A stretch of 33,725 bases of DNA from Tepidimonas aquatica (GCF_007556585.1 NZ_VJNA01000030.1:1-33725), one strand, 5' to 3'; shown: positions 1 through 8,436, numbered from the stretch's first letter. Program-made: numbers and translations. Notes: generated by a model from the sequence alone, not told the origin.

Positions 1-26
1 GCGTTCTTGTGCAGTCGAACCATCAT
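1..26 (-). CDS. IS481-like transposase, N-terminal 8-9 residues only
   Basis: The visible product is MMVRLHKNA, after which the window ends. Starts of the form M-x-x-LHKNA are familiar from IS481-family transposases of Burkholderiales. A strong ribosome site, GGAGG, lies about 9 bases before the first ATG. A 13-codon reading frame (ATG at 76 on the minus strand, stop overlapping the transposase ATG) precedes it and may be translationally coupled or chance. The start could be either of two adjacent ATG codons. Confidence 0.5.
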
Positions 27-127
27 GACTTTTGCCTCCGTAGTTCCTCGATCAGCTCACGCATCGTCTCGCGACCTATGAATAATGCACGACGTCGCGG
101 ATCAATGCAATCGTCCGGGACCTGACA
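1..127 (-). mobile_element. End of an IS481-like insertion sequence
   Basis: Read on the minus strand, the element begins with TGTCAGGTCCCGG at position 127 and runs off the left edge of the window. It carries the first codons of a transposase (see 1-26). The six bases just outside it, CCTAGC at 128-133, match the NCTAGN target known for IS481. Upstream of 127 the reading frame is clean permease sequence; downstream the permease similarity stops at once, so the boundary is well placed. The far end and the second copy of the target duplication lie outside the window. The family call rests on the target motif, the TGT terminus and the short transposase N-terminus. Confidence 0.65.
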
Positions 128-519
128 CCTAGCGCTTGCACCACGGCGCCGATGACGAAATACATTGCCCCGCAGGCGATGATGCCCCCCAGCGCCACGC
201 CGATGTTGGCGTTGGGCCCCGGCCCGGCGTAGCCGGTGGCGGCGATCACCACGCCGATGAAGGCAAAGCTCGACCCCAGGTAGCTGGGCACCTTGCCGCC
301 GGTGACCAAAAAAAAGATCAGCGTGCCGATGCCGCTCATCAGCACCGCCACGTTGGGGTCGAACCCCATCAGGATCGGCGCCAGCACCGTGGCGCCGAAC
401 ATCGCAATCAGGTGCTGCACGCCCAGCAAGGCCGTCTGCGGCCACGGCAGCCGCTCGTCCGGGGCGATGACGCCACCGTCGCGCAGCACGGCGTCGGACT
501 GGGGGGACCAGTGGAACAT
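128..519 (-). pseudogene. uraA: NCS2 uracil/xanthine permease, 5' part interrupted by an IS
   Basis: The start ATG at 519 follows a GAGGAG ribosome site and opens a protein beginning MFHWSPQSDAVLRDGGVIAP. It continues through LLGVQHLIAMFGATVLAP and VPSYLGSSFAFIGVVIA, conserved in the first helices of nucleobase:cation symporters of the NCS2 family (uracil or xanthine uptake across the inner membrane). Homology runs to about residue 131 (VVQALG) and stops at 128, where the IS481-like end begins; the next codons are IS sequence and reach a stop at 76-78. A full permease has roughly 430 residues, so about two thirds, including later transport helices, is separated or lost. It is almost certainly non-functional. 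Substrate specificity (uracil versus other bases) cannot be decided from this part. Confidence 0.85.
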
Positions 520-658
520 CGGTTCTCGCTCCTCGTGTCGTAGCAAATGGGCGCGATTGTGCCTGCACCGGGGTGCCCGCTGCAAGCCTGGCGTCAGCGT
601 TGCGCCACCCGACGCAAGGTTGACGCCCAGGCGACGCCGCGCCGCGGCCTGGATTGGC

Positions 659-664
659 TAAGCT
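659..664 (+). promoter_or_regulatory. Putative -10 box of aacS, seven bases before the ATG
   Basis: TAAGCT ends seven bases before the ATG at 672, and there is no purine-rich ribosome site between. The spacing would place transcription initiation at or within one base of the start codon. No good -35 box is visible, so this rests on position and on the same arrangement at several other genes in the window. Confidence 0.35.
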
Positions 665-671
665 GCGGCCC

Positions 672-2801
672 ATGAACGCTCATTCCCCCGTGCCGCTGTT
701 CGAGCCCCAGATCCGCCGCTACCAGCGCTGGCTGCGCGCCCACCGCGGCCTGACGTTCGATGACTACGACGCGCTGTGGCGCTGGTCGGTCAGCGACCTG
801 GAGGGCTTTTGGCACAGCGTGTGGGACTATTTCGAGCTTAGCTCCCCGACCCCGATCGAGGCGGTGCTGCAGGGTGGGCCGATGCCGCACGTGCGCTGGT
901 TCGTCGGCGCGCAGCTCAACTACGCGGCGCAAGTCTGGCGGCACGTCGAGCCGGCCGAGGCTGCTGGCATGCCGGCCATCATTGCCGAAGACGAACTGGG
1001 CCGCGTGCGCACGCTGGGCTGGCGCGAACTGCAACGCCAGGTGGCGGCGCTGGCGGTGGGCCTGCGCGCCCTGGGCGTGCAGCGCGGTGACCGGGTGGCG
1101 GCTTACCTGCCCAACCGGCCCGAGGCGGTGGTGGCGCTGCTGGCCAGCGCCAGCCTGGGGGCGATCTGGAGCCTGTGCGCGCCCGACATGGGCACGGCGG
1201 CGGTGCTGGACCGCTTCCGCCAGATCGAGCCCAAGGTGCTGATCGCGGCCGACGGGGTGCACTACGGCGGACGCCCACTGGACCGCAGCGCCACCGTGCG
1301 CGAGCTGCGCGTGGGCCTGCCGACGCTGCAGCACGTCATCACGCTGCGCACCCCCTACGCGGCCGAGCGTCTGGCGGACACGCACGACTTCGCCGCCCTT
1401 GCCGACCGCGACGACGCCGCGGTGCGCGCCTTTGCCCCCGAACCGGTGCCGTTTGACCACCCGCTGTGGATCGTGTACTCCAGCGGCACCACTGGGCTGC
1501 CCAAGCCGATCGTGCACGGCCACGGCGGCATCGTGCTGACCGGATTGGCGCTGAAGGTGCTGCACAACGACATCGGCCCGAGCTACGACGCCAACTCGTG
1601 GGGCGAGCGCTTCCATTGGTACAGCTCCACCGGCTGGGTGATGTGGAACGCCCAGGTGGCTGGCCTGCTGGGCGGCACGACGATCGTGCTGTACGACGGC
1701 AGCCCCAGCGGGCGCAAGGACGAGCCGGATTGGAGCGTGCTGTGGCGCTTCGCCGCGCGGCACCGGGTGACGTTTTTCGGCGCCGGCGCAGCGCTGTACA
1801 CCCACATGATGAAGGCTGGCGTGGACCTGGCCGCGCTGCAGGCCCAGGGCCACGACCTGTCGCACGTGCGGGCGCTGGGCTCGACCGGCTCGCCGCTGCC
1901 GCCCGAGGTGCAGCGCTGGGGCAGTGCGCAGTTCGAGCGTGTCTATGCCCTGGCCGGCCACCCCGTGCAAGACGGCGCGCTGCCGGGCGGCCCCAGCGGC
2001 CCGGTGTGGTGGTGCAACATTTCGGGCGGCACCGATTTTTGCGGCGCCTTCATCGGCGGCCACCGCGAGCTGCCACAGATCCCCGGCCAGATGCAATGCC
2101 GGCAGCTCGGCTGCGCCGTCGAGGCCTGGGACGAGCATGGTCGCCCCCTGGTGGGTCAGGTCGGCGAGCTTGTGTGCACGCGCCCCATTCCGTCGATGCC
2201 GCTGTACTTGTGGAACGACCCCGGGCACGCGCGCTACCTGTCGAGCTACTTCGACACCTACCCTGGCGTGTGGCGCCATGGCGACTGGCTGGAGGTGCGC
2301 CCCGACGGCGGCTGCGTAATCTATGGGCGCTCCGACGCCACGCTCAACCGCCACGGGCTGCGCATGGGCACCAGCGAACTGTACGCCGCCGTCGAAGCCC
2401 TGCCGGAGGTGCTCGACAGCCTGGTGGTGGACGTCGAATACCTGGGCCGGGCCAGCTTCATGCCGCTGTTCGTCGTGCTGCGTCCTGGGCTGGCGCTGGA
2501 CGATGCGCTGCGTGAGCGCATCCGCGCGGCGATCCGCGCGCGGCTGTCGCCGCGCTTCGTGCCCGACGTCATCGAGCAAGCCCCTGACATTCCACGCACA
2601 CTCAGCGGCAAAAAGCAGGAGCTGCCGATCAAAAAGCTGTTGCTGGGCCACCCCCCCGAGCGGGTCATCAACCCCGATGCAATGGCCAACCCCCAGTGCC
2701 TGGCCTGGTACGTCGACTACGCCCAGCGGCACCTGCCGGCCAACGACACCGCAGCCTCGGCCGCCGTGTCAACGCACGCTCAAGCACCAACGGCACACTA
2801 G
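672..2801 (+). CDS. aacS: Acetoacetyl-CoA synthetase (acetoacetate-CoA ligase)
   Basis: This 709-residue member of the acyl-adenylate-forming (ANL) superfamily activates acetoacetate to acetoacetyl-CoA with ATP in the cytoplasm, feeding ketone bodies or polyhydroxybutyrate breakdown products into central metabolism. The AMP-binding loop YSSGTTGLPKPIVHG starts near residue 269, STGWVMWN near 319 is typical of acetoacetyl-CoA synthetases, RSDATLNRHGLRMGTSE is the hinge region, and the adenylation lysine lies in TLSGKKQELPIKK near residue 647. Length is slightly above the usual 650-670 because of a tail of about 40 residues. The ATG at 672 begins the family-like N-terminus (PLFEPQIRRYQRW). There is no Shine-Dalgarno sequence. 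An HDOD gene follows five bases after the stop. A 712-codon open frame on the other strand is a GC-rich shadow. Confidence 0.93.
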   Translation: MNAHSPVPLFEPQIRRYQRWLRAHRGLTFDDYDALWRWSVSDLEGFWHSVWDYFELSSPTPIEAVLQGGPMPHVRWFVGAQLNYAAQVWRHVEPAEAAGMPAIIAEDELGRVRTLGWRELQRQVAALAVGLRALGVQRGDRVAAYLPNRPEAVVALLASASLGAIWSLCAPDMGTAAVLDRFRQIEPKVLIAADGVHYGGRPLDRSATVRELRVGLPTLQHVITLRTPYAAERLADTHDFAALADRDDAAVRAFAPEPVPFDHPLWIVYSSGTTGLPKPIVHGHGGIVLTGLALKVLHNDIGPSYDANSWGERFHWYSSTGWVMWNAQVAGLLGGTTIVLYDGSPSGRKDEPDWSVLWRFAARHRVTFFGAGAALYTHMMKAGVDLAALQAQGHDLSHVRALGSTGSPLPPEVQRWGSAQFERVYALAGHPVQDGALPGGPSGPVWWCNISGGTDFCGAFIGGHRELPQIPGQMQCRQLGCAVEAWDEHGRPLVGQVGELVCTRPIPSMPLYLWNDPGHARYLSSYFDTYPGVWRHGDWLEVRPDGGCVIYGRSDATLNRHGLRMGTSELYAAVEALPEVLDSLVVDVEYLGRASFMPLFVVLRPGLALDDALRERIRAAIRARLSPRFVPDVIEQAPDIPRTLSGKKQELPIKKLLLGHPPERVINPDAMANPQCLAWYVDYAQRHLPANDTAASAAVSTHAQAPTAH

Positions 2802-2806
2802 CGCCC

Positions 2807-3262
2807 ATGCGCGACGCCGCCATCGAAGCCGAACTCGACCACGCCCGTACGCGCGGGCCCGTGCGCGACATCGTCATTCCGCCCTGCCCGCAGCTGCTGC
2901 GCCAACTGCTGGAGGCCACCGCGCACGGTGACCCCGAGCCCGGCGTGCTCGAAGCCATCGCCAGCGCCGATGTGGCGATGGCGGCGGCGCTGATTCGCCA
3001 GGCCAACAGCCCCTTGTACGGGCTGCAAACGCCGGTGGCCACCGTCGGGCAGGCGCTGACCGTGATGGGCGTACGCCCCGCGGTGCAGTTGTTGATGGGC
3101 TTTTTGACGCGCTCGGCCTTGCGCGTGCACTCGCCGGTGCTGGCGCACTTTTGGGAAAGCTCGACGCGGCGCGCCATCGCGTGCGAGCACATCGGCGCCG
3201 CCGAGGTCGATTACTGGCTCGACGAGCTGCACCCGGCGCTGGACGCGGTGCAGGTGGACTAA
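2807..3262 (+). CDS. Short HDOD-domain protein, probably internally deleted
   Basis: The 151-residue product starts with an HDOD-like N-terminus: VRDIVIPPCPQLL, then LEAIASADVAMAAALIRQAN (the helix pair typical of HDOD) and TVGQALTVMGVRPAVQLLMG. HDOD proteins are signal-transduction relatives of HD phosphohydrolases, often without catalytic residues. The usual domain is about 200 residues in a protein of about 280. Here the sequence passes from FWESSTRRAIACEHIG directly to AAEVDYWLDELHPALDAVQ, which resembles the C-terminal end of homologues as I remember them; the middle part is missing in frame. It may therefore be a decayed gene that still translates. It lies five bases after aacS without its own ribosome site, and its stop overlaps the stop of the convergent exporter gene. 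Confidence 0.7.
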   Translation: MRDAAIEAELDHARTRGPVRDIVIPPCPQLLRQLLEATAHGDPEPGVLEAIASADVAMAAALIRQANSPLYGLQTPVATVGQALTVMGVRPAVQLLMGFLTRSALRVHSPVLAHFWESSTRRAIACEHIGAAEVDYWLDELHPALDAVQVD

Positions 3263-4164
3263 CGCCGGCTGACCAGCACGATGCCGGTGGCCACCCCCAG
3301 CAGCGCCAGCAGCAGGCGTGGCGTCAACGGCTCGCCCAGCAGCGCGACCCCAAACACCAGCGCAAACAGCGGCGTCAAAAACGTGAACGTGGCCATGCGG
3401 GTGGCCGGGTAGTGGCGCAGCATCCACATCCAGACCAGGTAGCTGGCAAACGCGCCCACCACCGTTTGCAGCGCCACCGACCCCCACGCCACGGCGGAGT
3501 AATCCAGCGACCACGTCTCGCCCAACGCCAGCGACAGCAGCGGCGTCACCAACGCGGTGACCCCCAGTTGGTACATCAACGATTGTTCGGCCGTGACCGT
3601 GGCCACGCGCGTCGTGCGGATGGCCACCGTCGTCAAGCCCCAAAAGACACCGGCGGCCAGCCCCAGCGCGTCACCCTTCCACTGCCCCGGTGCCGAGCCG
3701 TGCACGAACGCCTCGCCAAAGGCCAGCGCCACCGCCACGAACGCCACGCACAGCCCGAGCCATTGCGCCGGCCGCAGCCGTTCGCTGGGCACCCAGCGCG
3801 GCAACAGCAGCGCCACCCAAAACGGGCTGGTGTACAAAAACACCGTCAAGCGCGATGCGGGGGTGTACTGCAGCCCCAGGTAGATGCACACGAACTCCGC
3901 CGCAAACAGCGCGCCCACCAGCAGTCCGCCGGGCCACGAGCCGTCGCGCCGCCCCAGCGCCACACCGCGCCAGCGGCACCACCCCCACAGCAGCGCGGTG
4001 GCGCCCCACATGCGCAGTGCCGCCTGCCACATCGGGGCGATCTCGCGCCCCGCCACTTTGATGAGGATCTGCTGCAAGCCCCAAAACGCGCAGCACGCCA
4101 CCAGCACCGTCACCGCCAGGGTGTCCAGGTGGTCTTTGCGCGCAGGCAGTGCGTTGGTGGTCAC
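3259..4164 (-). CDS. EamA/DMT-family transporter
   Basis: A hydrophobic protein of 301 residues with about ten membrane segments in two repeats, as in the drug/metabolite transporter superfamily. The first EamA repeat begins near residue 15 (VACCAFWGLQQILIKVAGR) and the second near 165 (DALGLAAGVFWGLTTVAIR). Such inner-membrane proteins usually export amino acids or other metabolites; the substrate cannot be told. The start is a GTG whose bases GTGA also contain the stop of the upstream flavin reductase gene, so the two are translationally coupled. The stop overlaps that of the convergent HDOD gene. Known EamA exporters often sit near amino-acid catabolic genes, and dadA lies just upstream on the same strand, but the link is inference. 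Confidence 0.88.
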   Translation of the reverse strand: MTTNALPARKDHLDTLAVTVLVACCAFWGLQQILIKVAGREIAPMWQAALRMWGATALLWGWCRWRGVALGRRDGSWPGGLLVGALFAAEFVCIYLGLQYTPASRLTVFLYTSPFWVALLLPRWVPSERLRPAQWLGLCVAFVAVALAFGEAFVHGSAPGQWKGDALGLAAGVFWGLTTVAIRTTRVATVTAEQSLMYQLGVTALVTPLLSLALGETWSLDYSAVAWGSVALQTVVGAFASYLVWMWMLRHYPATRMATFTFLTPLFALVFGVALLGEPLTPRLLLALLGVATGIVLVSRR

Positions 4165-4649
4165 GGCGGCGGAGGGGCGGTGAACAGGCGTCCGCCATGG
4201 TACAGCAGGACGCCGGCGCCATCGTCATGCTGGCAGCGCAGCACCTCGCCGACCAGGATCACATGGTCGCCTTCGGGGTAGCGGCTGCGCGCGCGGCACT
4301 CCAGCACCGCCGCGCAGCCTGGCAGCAACGGCACGCCGTCGGCGCTGGGCGTCCACGGCACGCCGGCCCAGCGGTCGACGTCGCGGCGCGCGAAGCGCTC
4401 GGCCAGCGCCTGCTGCTGCGCGCCCAGTACGTGCACCGCCCAGTGCGTGGTGTGGGCAAACACCGGCAACGCGCGCGAGCGCACGTCCAGGCTCCACAGC
4501 ACCAACGGCGGCTGCAGCGAGACGGAATTGAACGAGTTGACGGTCAGGCCCACAGGCGCGCCATCGGCCGCGCGCGTGGTGACGATGGTCACCCCGGTGG
4601 CGAAGCGCCCAAGGGCCGCCCGGAACCGCTCGGGCGAGGGATGCAACAT
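4161..4649 (-). CDS. Flavin reductase family protein (FMN-binding split barrel)
   Basis: 162 residues, normal for the small flavin reductase / HpaC-like family that reduces FMN or FAD with NAD(P)H, often to supply a two-component monooxygenase. Family features visible are ALGRFATGVTIVTT near residue 12, VGLTVNSFNSVSLQPPLVLWSL near 33, and a C-terminal part with GDHVILVGEVL and LLYHGGRLF. The partner oxygenase is not in this window. It overlaps the downstream EamA gene by four bases. A CACAAT hexamer eight bases before the ATG could serve as a -10 box; no ribosome site is seen. Between it and the upstream dadA there are 73 bases. Confidence 0.88.
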   Translation of the reverse strand: MLHPSPERFRAALGRFATGVTIVTTRAADGAPVGLTVNSFNSVSLQPPLVLWSLDVRSRALPVFAHTTHWAVHVLGAQQQALAERFARRDVDRWAGVPWTPSADGVPLLPGCAAVLECRARSRYPEGDHVILVGEVLRCQHDDGAGVLLYHGGRLFTAPPPP

Positions 4650-4722
4650 GGGCCGAGATTGTGCCGCGTTGCCCGCCAGCGCCGGGCGCGCCCGCGCGAT
4701 GCCCCCACGGCACGGCGGCCGC

Positions 4723-6063
4723 TCACGCCCAGCGCGAGGCCGTCGGCACGGCCGCCGCAGCGCCGCGCGCCGCGTCGACGCCGACGAAGGTCATCGCCAA
4801 CGCCGGGCGCTCGCCACTGATCAGCTCCGCCAGCGCACGCCCCGACCCGGCGCCGTGGGTCCACCCCAGGGTGCCGTGCCCGGCATTGATCCACAGTCGC
4901 TGCAGCGGCAGCCGCCCGATCAACGGGATGTTGGTCGGCGTGGCCGGGCGCAGGCCGCACCAGAACTGGGGGTCGCCGCCTTGCTGCGGCAAGCGGGTGT
5001 CGGCCACGCCGGGGAACAGCTCCTCGATGCGCTGCAGCAGCATGTGGCAGCGCGCGCGCGCCACCGGCGTGTCCAGGCGCAGGTCAAAGCCGCCCAGCTC
5101 GATCGTGCCGGCCACCCGCAGCCGGTCGCCCAGGCGCGAAATGGCGATCTTGCGCGCGTCGTCGATCATGCTGACCTGCGGCGCGCGCGCCGGCTCGCGC
5201 AACGCCAGCGTGGCGCTGTAGCCCTTGCCGGGGTAGATCGGCACACGCACGCCGACGCTGGCCAGCAGCGGCGTGGTGTACGAACCGCAGGCCACCACGT
5301 AGGCGTCGGCATGCAGCGCGCGCGGCTGGCCGGTGGCCAAGCAACGCAGGTGCACGCCCTGCACCTCGCCGCCGCTGACCCCCAGCCGCTCGACGGCGTG
5401 GCCAAACAGCAGCTGCGCGCCGCGCTGGCCGCACAAGCGCGCCAGCGCCTGCGTGAACACACGCGCGTCGCCATGCTCATCGGTGGGCGTGTAGGTGCCG
5501 CCCACGATGCGATCGGCGTAGGCGGACAGCGCCGGCTCGATGCGCAGCAGCTCGTCGCGCCCCACCACCTGCCGCTGCACGCCGTGGCGGCGCATCAGCT
5601 CGGCAGCCGTGGCGGCTTCGTCAAACGCCCGCGCATCCGAGTACACGTGCGCGATGCCGCGCTGGCTGCGCTGGTACTCGATGCCGGTGTCGGCCACCAT
5701 CTGCTTGAGCGTGGCGTGGCTGTAGGCACCCAGCGCCACCAGCTGCGCCACGTTGCGCTCGAAGGCGCGGTCGTTACACTGCAGCAAAAACTGCCACAGC
5801 CAGCGCCATTGGGCCGGGTCGAGCTGCGGGCGCCACAGCAGCGGCGCTTGCGCATCGAACATCCACTTCAGCGCCTTCAGCGGCGTTTGCCGGTTGGCCC
5901 ACGGTTCGCAGTAGCTGACCGAAATCTGCGCCGCGTTGGCAAAGCTGGTCTCCAGCGCCGCGTCGGGCTGGCGATCCGCCAGCACCACCTCGTGCCCGCG
6001 CTGCAGCAGGTGCCACGCGGTGCAGGTGCCGATGATGCCCGCGCCCAAAACCACCACTCGCAT
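4723..6063 (-). CDS. dadA: D-amino-acid dehydrogenase (DadA-like FAD oxidoreductase)
   Basis: 446 residues, close to the 430 or so usual for DadA, which oxidatively deaminates D-amino acids such as D-alanine at the inner face of the cytoplasmic membrane and passes electrons to quinones. The N-terminal Rossmann fold is MRVVVLGAGIIGTCTAWHLL with GxGxxG, followed by VVLADRQPDAALETSFANA. Further DAO-family blocks are YPGKGYSATL, the GTIELGG region and the C-terminal RPATPTNIPLIGRLPLQRLW with NAGHGTLGWTHGAGSG, the second FAD contact. The ATG at 6063 has a GGGGAA ribosome site; longer in-frame starts upstream encode no family sequence. It is divergent from an ArgP-like regulator. Substrate could be D-alanine or another D- or secondary amino acid. 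Confidence 0.9.
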   Translation of the reverse strand: MRVVVLGAGIIGTCTAWHLLQRGHEVVLADRQPDAALETSFANAAQISVSYCEPWANRQTPLKALKWMFDAQAPLLWRPQLDPAQWRWLWQFLLQCNDRAFERNVAQLVALGAYSHATLKQMVADTGIEYQRSQRGIAHVYSDARAFDEAATAAELMRRHGVQRQVVGRDELLRIEPALSAYADRIVGGTYTPTDEHGDARVFTQALARLCGQRGAQLLFGHAVERLGVSGGEVQGVHLRCLATGQPRALHADAYVVACGSYTTPLLASVGVRVPIYPGKGYSATLALREPARAPQVSMIDDARKIAISRLGDRLRVAGTIELGGFDLRLDTPVARARCHMLLQRIEELFPGVADTRLPQQGGDPQFWCGLRPATPTNIPLIGRLPLQRLWINAGHGTLGWTHGAGSGRALAELISGERPALAMTFVGVDAARGAAAAVPTASRWA

Positions 6064-6166
6064 CGTCGTTCCCCTACGGCCGTGCGCGCGGCACCCGCTG
6101 CCGCACCCCGCCGGCCGTCGTCGTGCGGCGCAGTGTGCCCGGGCGCGAGCGCTTTGTGAAGCCTCA

Positions 6167-6195
6167 TTGACCAAACGACGATGTCATCAGAAAAT
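6167..6195 (+). promoter_or_regulatory. Sigma-70 promoter of the argP-like gene
   Basis: TTGACC at 6167-6172 and GAAAAT at 6190-6195 are separated by exactly 17 bases, giving a predicted start near 6202 and a leader of about 30 bases. The AT-rich stretch around 6189-6201 stands out in this GC-rich region and is the natural place for LysR-type autoregulation and for control of the divergent dadA. Confidence 0.55.
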
Positions 6196-6232
6196 CTTAT
6201 CCACGTCCCCGCCCCCACACCATCGCCTGACC

Positions 6233-7153
6233 ATGACCTCCACCTTCGACCCCGACGCGCTGGAGTGCCTGGCCGCCATCGTCGAAGAGGGTGGTTTTGA
6301 ACGCGCGGCGCAGCGGCTGGCGGTGACGCAGTCGGCGGTGTCGCAGCGGCTGCGCGCGCTGGAAGCGCAGGTGGGCACCGTGCTGGTGGTGCGCAGCCGC
6401 CCGCTGCGCCCGACGCTGGCGGGGCAATTGCTCATCAAACACGCCAAGATGATGCGGCTGCTGCGCGCCGACCTGGAGCACGACCTGCGCGAGCTCGACC
6501 CCACGCTGGCGCAGCGCTCGCGCGACGAGGGGCGGGTATCGATCGCCATCAACGCCGACAGCATCGCCACCTGGGCGCTGGAGGCGCTCACGCCGCTGGT
6601 GCGCGAGGGCGTGCTGCTGGAAATCATCCACGACGACCAGGACTTCACGCATGAGTGGCTGCGCGAGGGGCAGGTGATGGGCTGCGTGACGTCGCTGGCG
6701 CAGCCGCTGCGTGGCTGCCGGCTGGAGCCGCTGGGCCGCATGCCCTACGTGGCCGTGGCCAGCCCCTCGTTTGCGCGGCAGGTGCTGGGGGGGCAACTCA
6801 CGCCGCACAATTTTCACCGCGTGCCTTTCGTGGCCTTCAACCGCAAGGACGATTTGCAGCGCGATTTCGTCTGCCAGGCGTTTGGCTTGGCGCAGGTGCG
6901 GCTGCAGCAGTGCTTCGTGCCGTCGTCCGAGGGGCAGGTGCGCGCCGCCCAGGCTGGGTGGGGTGTGACGGTGGTGCCACGGCCACTGGCCGCGGCCGGT
7001 TTGGCCAATGGCACGCTGGTCGACGTCGCCCCGCACGCCCGCTACACGGTGGCGCTGCACTGGCATTGCTGGAACCTGGCCTCCGACGCGCTGACGCGCA
7101 TCAGCACGGCGCTGCGCACGGCGGCGCACACCCACCTGGAGCCGCTGGCGTAG
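6233..7153 (+). CDS. argP: LysR-family regulator, ArgP (IciA)-like
   Basis: 306 residues. The N-terminal winged helix-turn-helix (residues 5-65) reads FDPDALECLAAIVEEGGFERAAQRLAVTQSAVSQRLRALE, with a family-typical VGTVLVVRSRPLRPTLAGQ. ArgP family members sense lysine/arginine and typically activate the LysE/ArgO exporter gene. The ligand domain includes INADSIATWALEAL and DDQDFTHEWLREGQVMGCVTS, a block I associate with ArgP. Here the gene is divergent from dadA rather than a recognisable LysE exporter, so its target may be dadA and the amino-acid genes beyond it; that is inference from position. Start chosen as the ATG giving a normal N-terminus; a longer frame upstream is a shadow. Confidence 0.85.
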   Translation: MTSTFDPDALECLAAIVEEGGFERAAQRLAVTQSAVSQRLRALEAQVGTVLVVRSRPLRPTLAGQLLIKHAKMMRLLRADLEHDLRELDPTLAQRSRDEGRVSIAINADSIATWALEALTPLVREGVLLEIIHDDQDFTHEWLREGQVMGCVTSLAQPLRGCRLEPLGRMPYVAVASPSFARQVLGGQLTPHNFHRVPFVAFNRKDDLQRDFVCQAFGLAQVRLQQCFVPSSEGQVRAAQAGWGVTVVPRPLAAAGLANGTLVDVAPHARYTVALHWHCWNLASDALTRISTALRTAAHTHLEPLA

Positions 7154-7173
7154 CCGGCCGCGCGTGTCGCGCG

Positions 7174-8430
7174 CTACGCGTGCGCCGACGCGCGCCCCAG
7201 CCCTGGGATGCCCGACCAGATCTCGTCCAGATCGGGGATGCGCCACTGCGCCGGGTCTTCACGCTGCTCAATGGTGACCTTGCACCCTGGCGCGGCCAGG
7301 TCGATGCGCTCGGGCACCAGCCGCTCCCCGCTGCGCAGCGACAGCACCGTCTTGACCACCGGCTTGAGCAGGTTGCCGGGGTTTTGCTCGACCACCACCG
7401 CCAGCCGCTGGTTGGACAGCCGCACCAGCGACCCCGTGGGGTAAATGCCCAGGCTGCGCACGAAGGCCTGAAACACCCGCTCGTCGAAGTGCCCCTTCCA
7501 GCTGGCCATACGCCGCAGCGACTCCGCCGGATCCCACCCCGCTTTGTACGGGCGGTTGGAGGTGATGGCGTCGTACACGTCGCACACCGCCCCCATGCGG
7601 GCCAGCAACGTCAGCGCCTCGCCCGACAGCCCCTCGGGGTAGCCGGTGCCATCGACGCGCTCGTGGTGGTGCAGGCACACATCCAACGCCGCCTCGTCGG
7701 TGATGCCGGCGGCGCGCAGCCGCTGCCACCCCTTGCGCGGGTGCTCGCGGATGATGGCGAACTCGTCGTCGGAGAGCTTGCCGGGCTTGTTGAGGATCTC
7801 CAGCGGCACGTCGGCCTTGCCCACATCGTGCAGCAGGCCGGCAAAGCCCGCCGCCCGCACCAGCTCGTCGGGCAGACCCAACTGGCGCCCCAACGCCACC
7901 ATCAGCGCGCACACCGCCACCGAGTGCATGTAGGTGTACTCATCGGCCGTCTTGACCCGCGCCAGGCTGATGAGGGCGCCGGCGTTGCGCGTGACGCTGT
8001 CGGCAATGTCCTCGGCCACGGCGCGCATCACCTGACGGTCGATGGCGCGGCCCATGCGCGCGTCGTGGAACATGTCTTTGACGGCGCCATGCGCGCTGGC
8101 CAGCAGGCGGGCGGCGCGCTGCAGCTCCTGCGGCTGCGTGGTCGGCTGCACACGCCGCTGCAGGGCTTCGTCCAACACCCGCGCGGTCTCCTCGGCGGCG
8201 GCCTCGGGTGTGTCGGCGGTGGCCGTCACGCTGGCGTCGGGCGCCACGTCGGCCCCTTGGCTGACGTCGATCCACACCTCGCGCACGGCGCTGGCGCGGA
8301 TGCGCTTGAGGTCGCGCGGATCATCCAACAAAAAGCGACTGCGCCAAAACGGGTGGTCCAGCCACGACCCCGCAAAGCCGTGGATGTACATCCCCAGCCG
8401 TACATCCTCGACCCGAATGCGTTTGAGCAT
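7174..8430 (-). CDS. HD-GYP domain phosphodiesterase with N-terminal DUF3391
   Basis: 418 residues. The N-terminus (KRIRVEDVRLGMYIHGFAGSWLDHPFW) is a DUF3391 domain, and the middle is an HD-GYP domain, a cyclic-di-GMP phosphodiesterase that hydrolyses the second messenger controlling biofilm and motility. Metal and signature residues are intact: YMHSVAVCALM, LLHDVGKADVP with His201-Asp202, EHPRKGW, and HHHERVDGTGYPEGLSG near 251-267 (the GYP box). The C-terminal 90 residues form a family-typical tail (LYPTGSLVRL-like block IYPTGSLVRLSNQRLAVVV). The ATG at 8430 gives the DUF3391 start; TATCAT lies six bases before it and no ribosome site is seen. It is convergent with argP, 20 bases apart. Confidence 0.92.
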   Translation of the reverse strand: MLKRIRVEDVRLGMYIHGFAGSWLDHPFWRSRFLLDDPRDLKRIRASAVREVWIDVSQGADVAPDASVTATADTPEAAAEETARVLDEALQRRVQPTTQPQELQRAARLLASAHGAVKDMFHDARMGRAIDRQVMRAVAEDIADSVTRNAGALISLARVKTADEYTYMHSVAVCALMVALGRQLGLPDELVRAAGFAGLLHDVGKADVPLEILNKPGKLSDDEFAIIREHPRKGWQRLRAAGITDEAALDVCLHHHERVDGTGYPEGLSGEALTLLARMGAVCDVYDAITSNRPYKAGWDPAESLRRMASWKGHFDERVFQAFVRSLGIYPTGSLVRLSNQRLAVVVEQNPGNLLKPVVKTVLSLRSGERLVPERIDLAAPGCKVTIEQREDPAQWRIPDLDEIWSGIPGLGRASAHA

Positions 8431-8436
8431 AGGCGC

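Noticed and set aside
594-2732. 712-codon open frame antisense to aacS
   Set aside because: It lies wholly opposite a gene with full catalytic motifs, has His/Gln/Arg-rich low-complexity composition, and arises from GC-skewed third positions.
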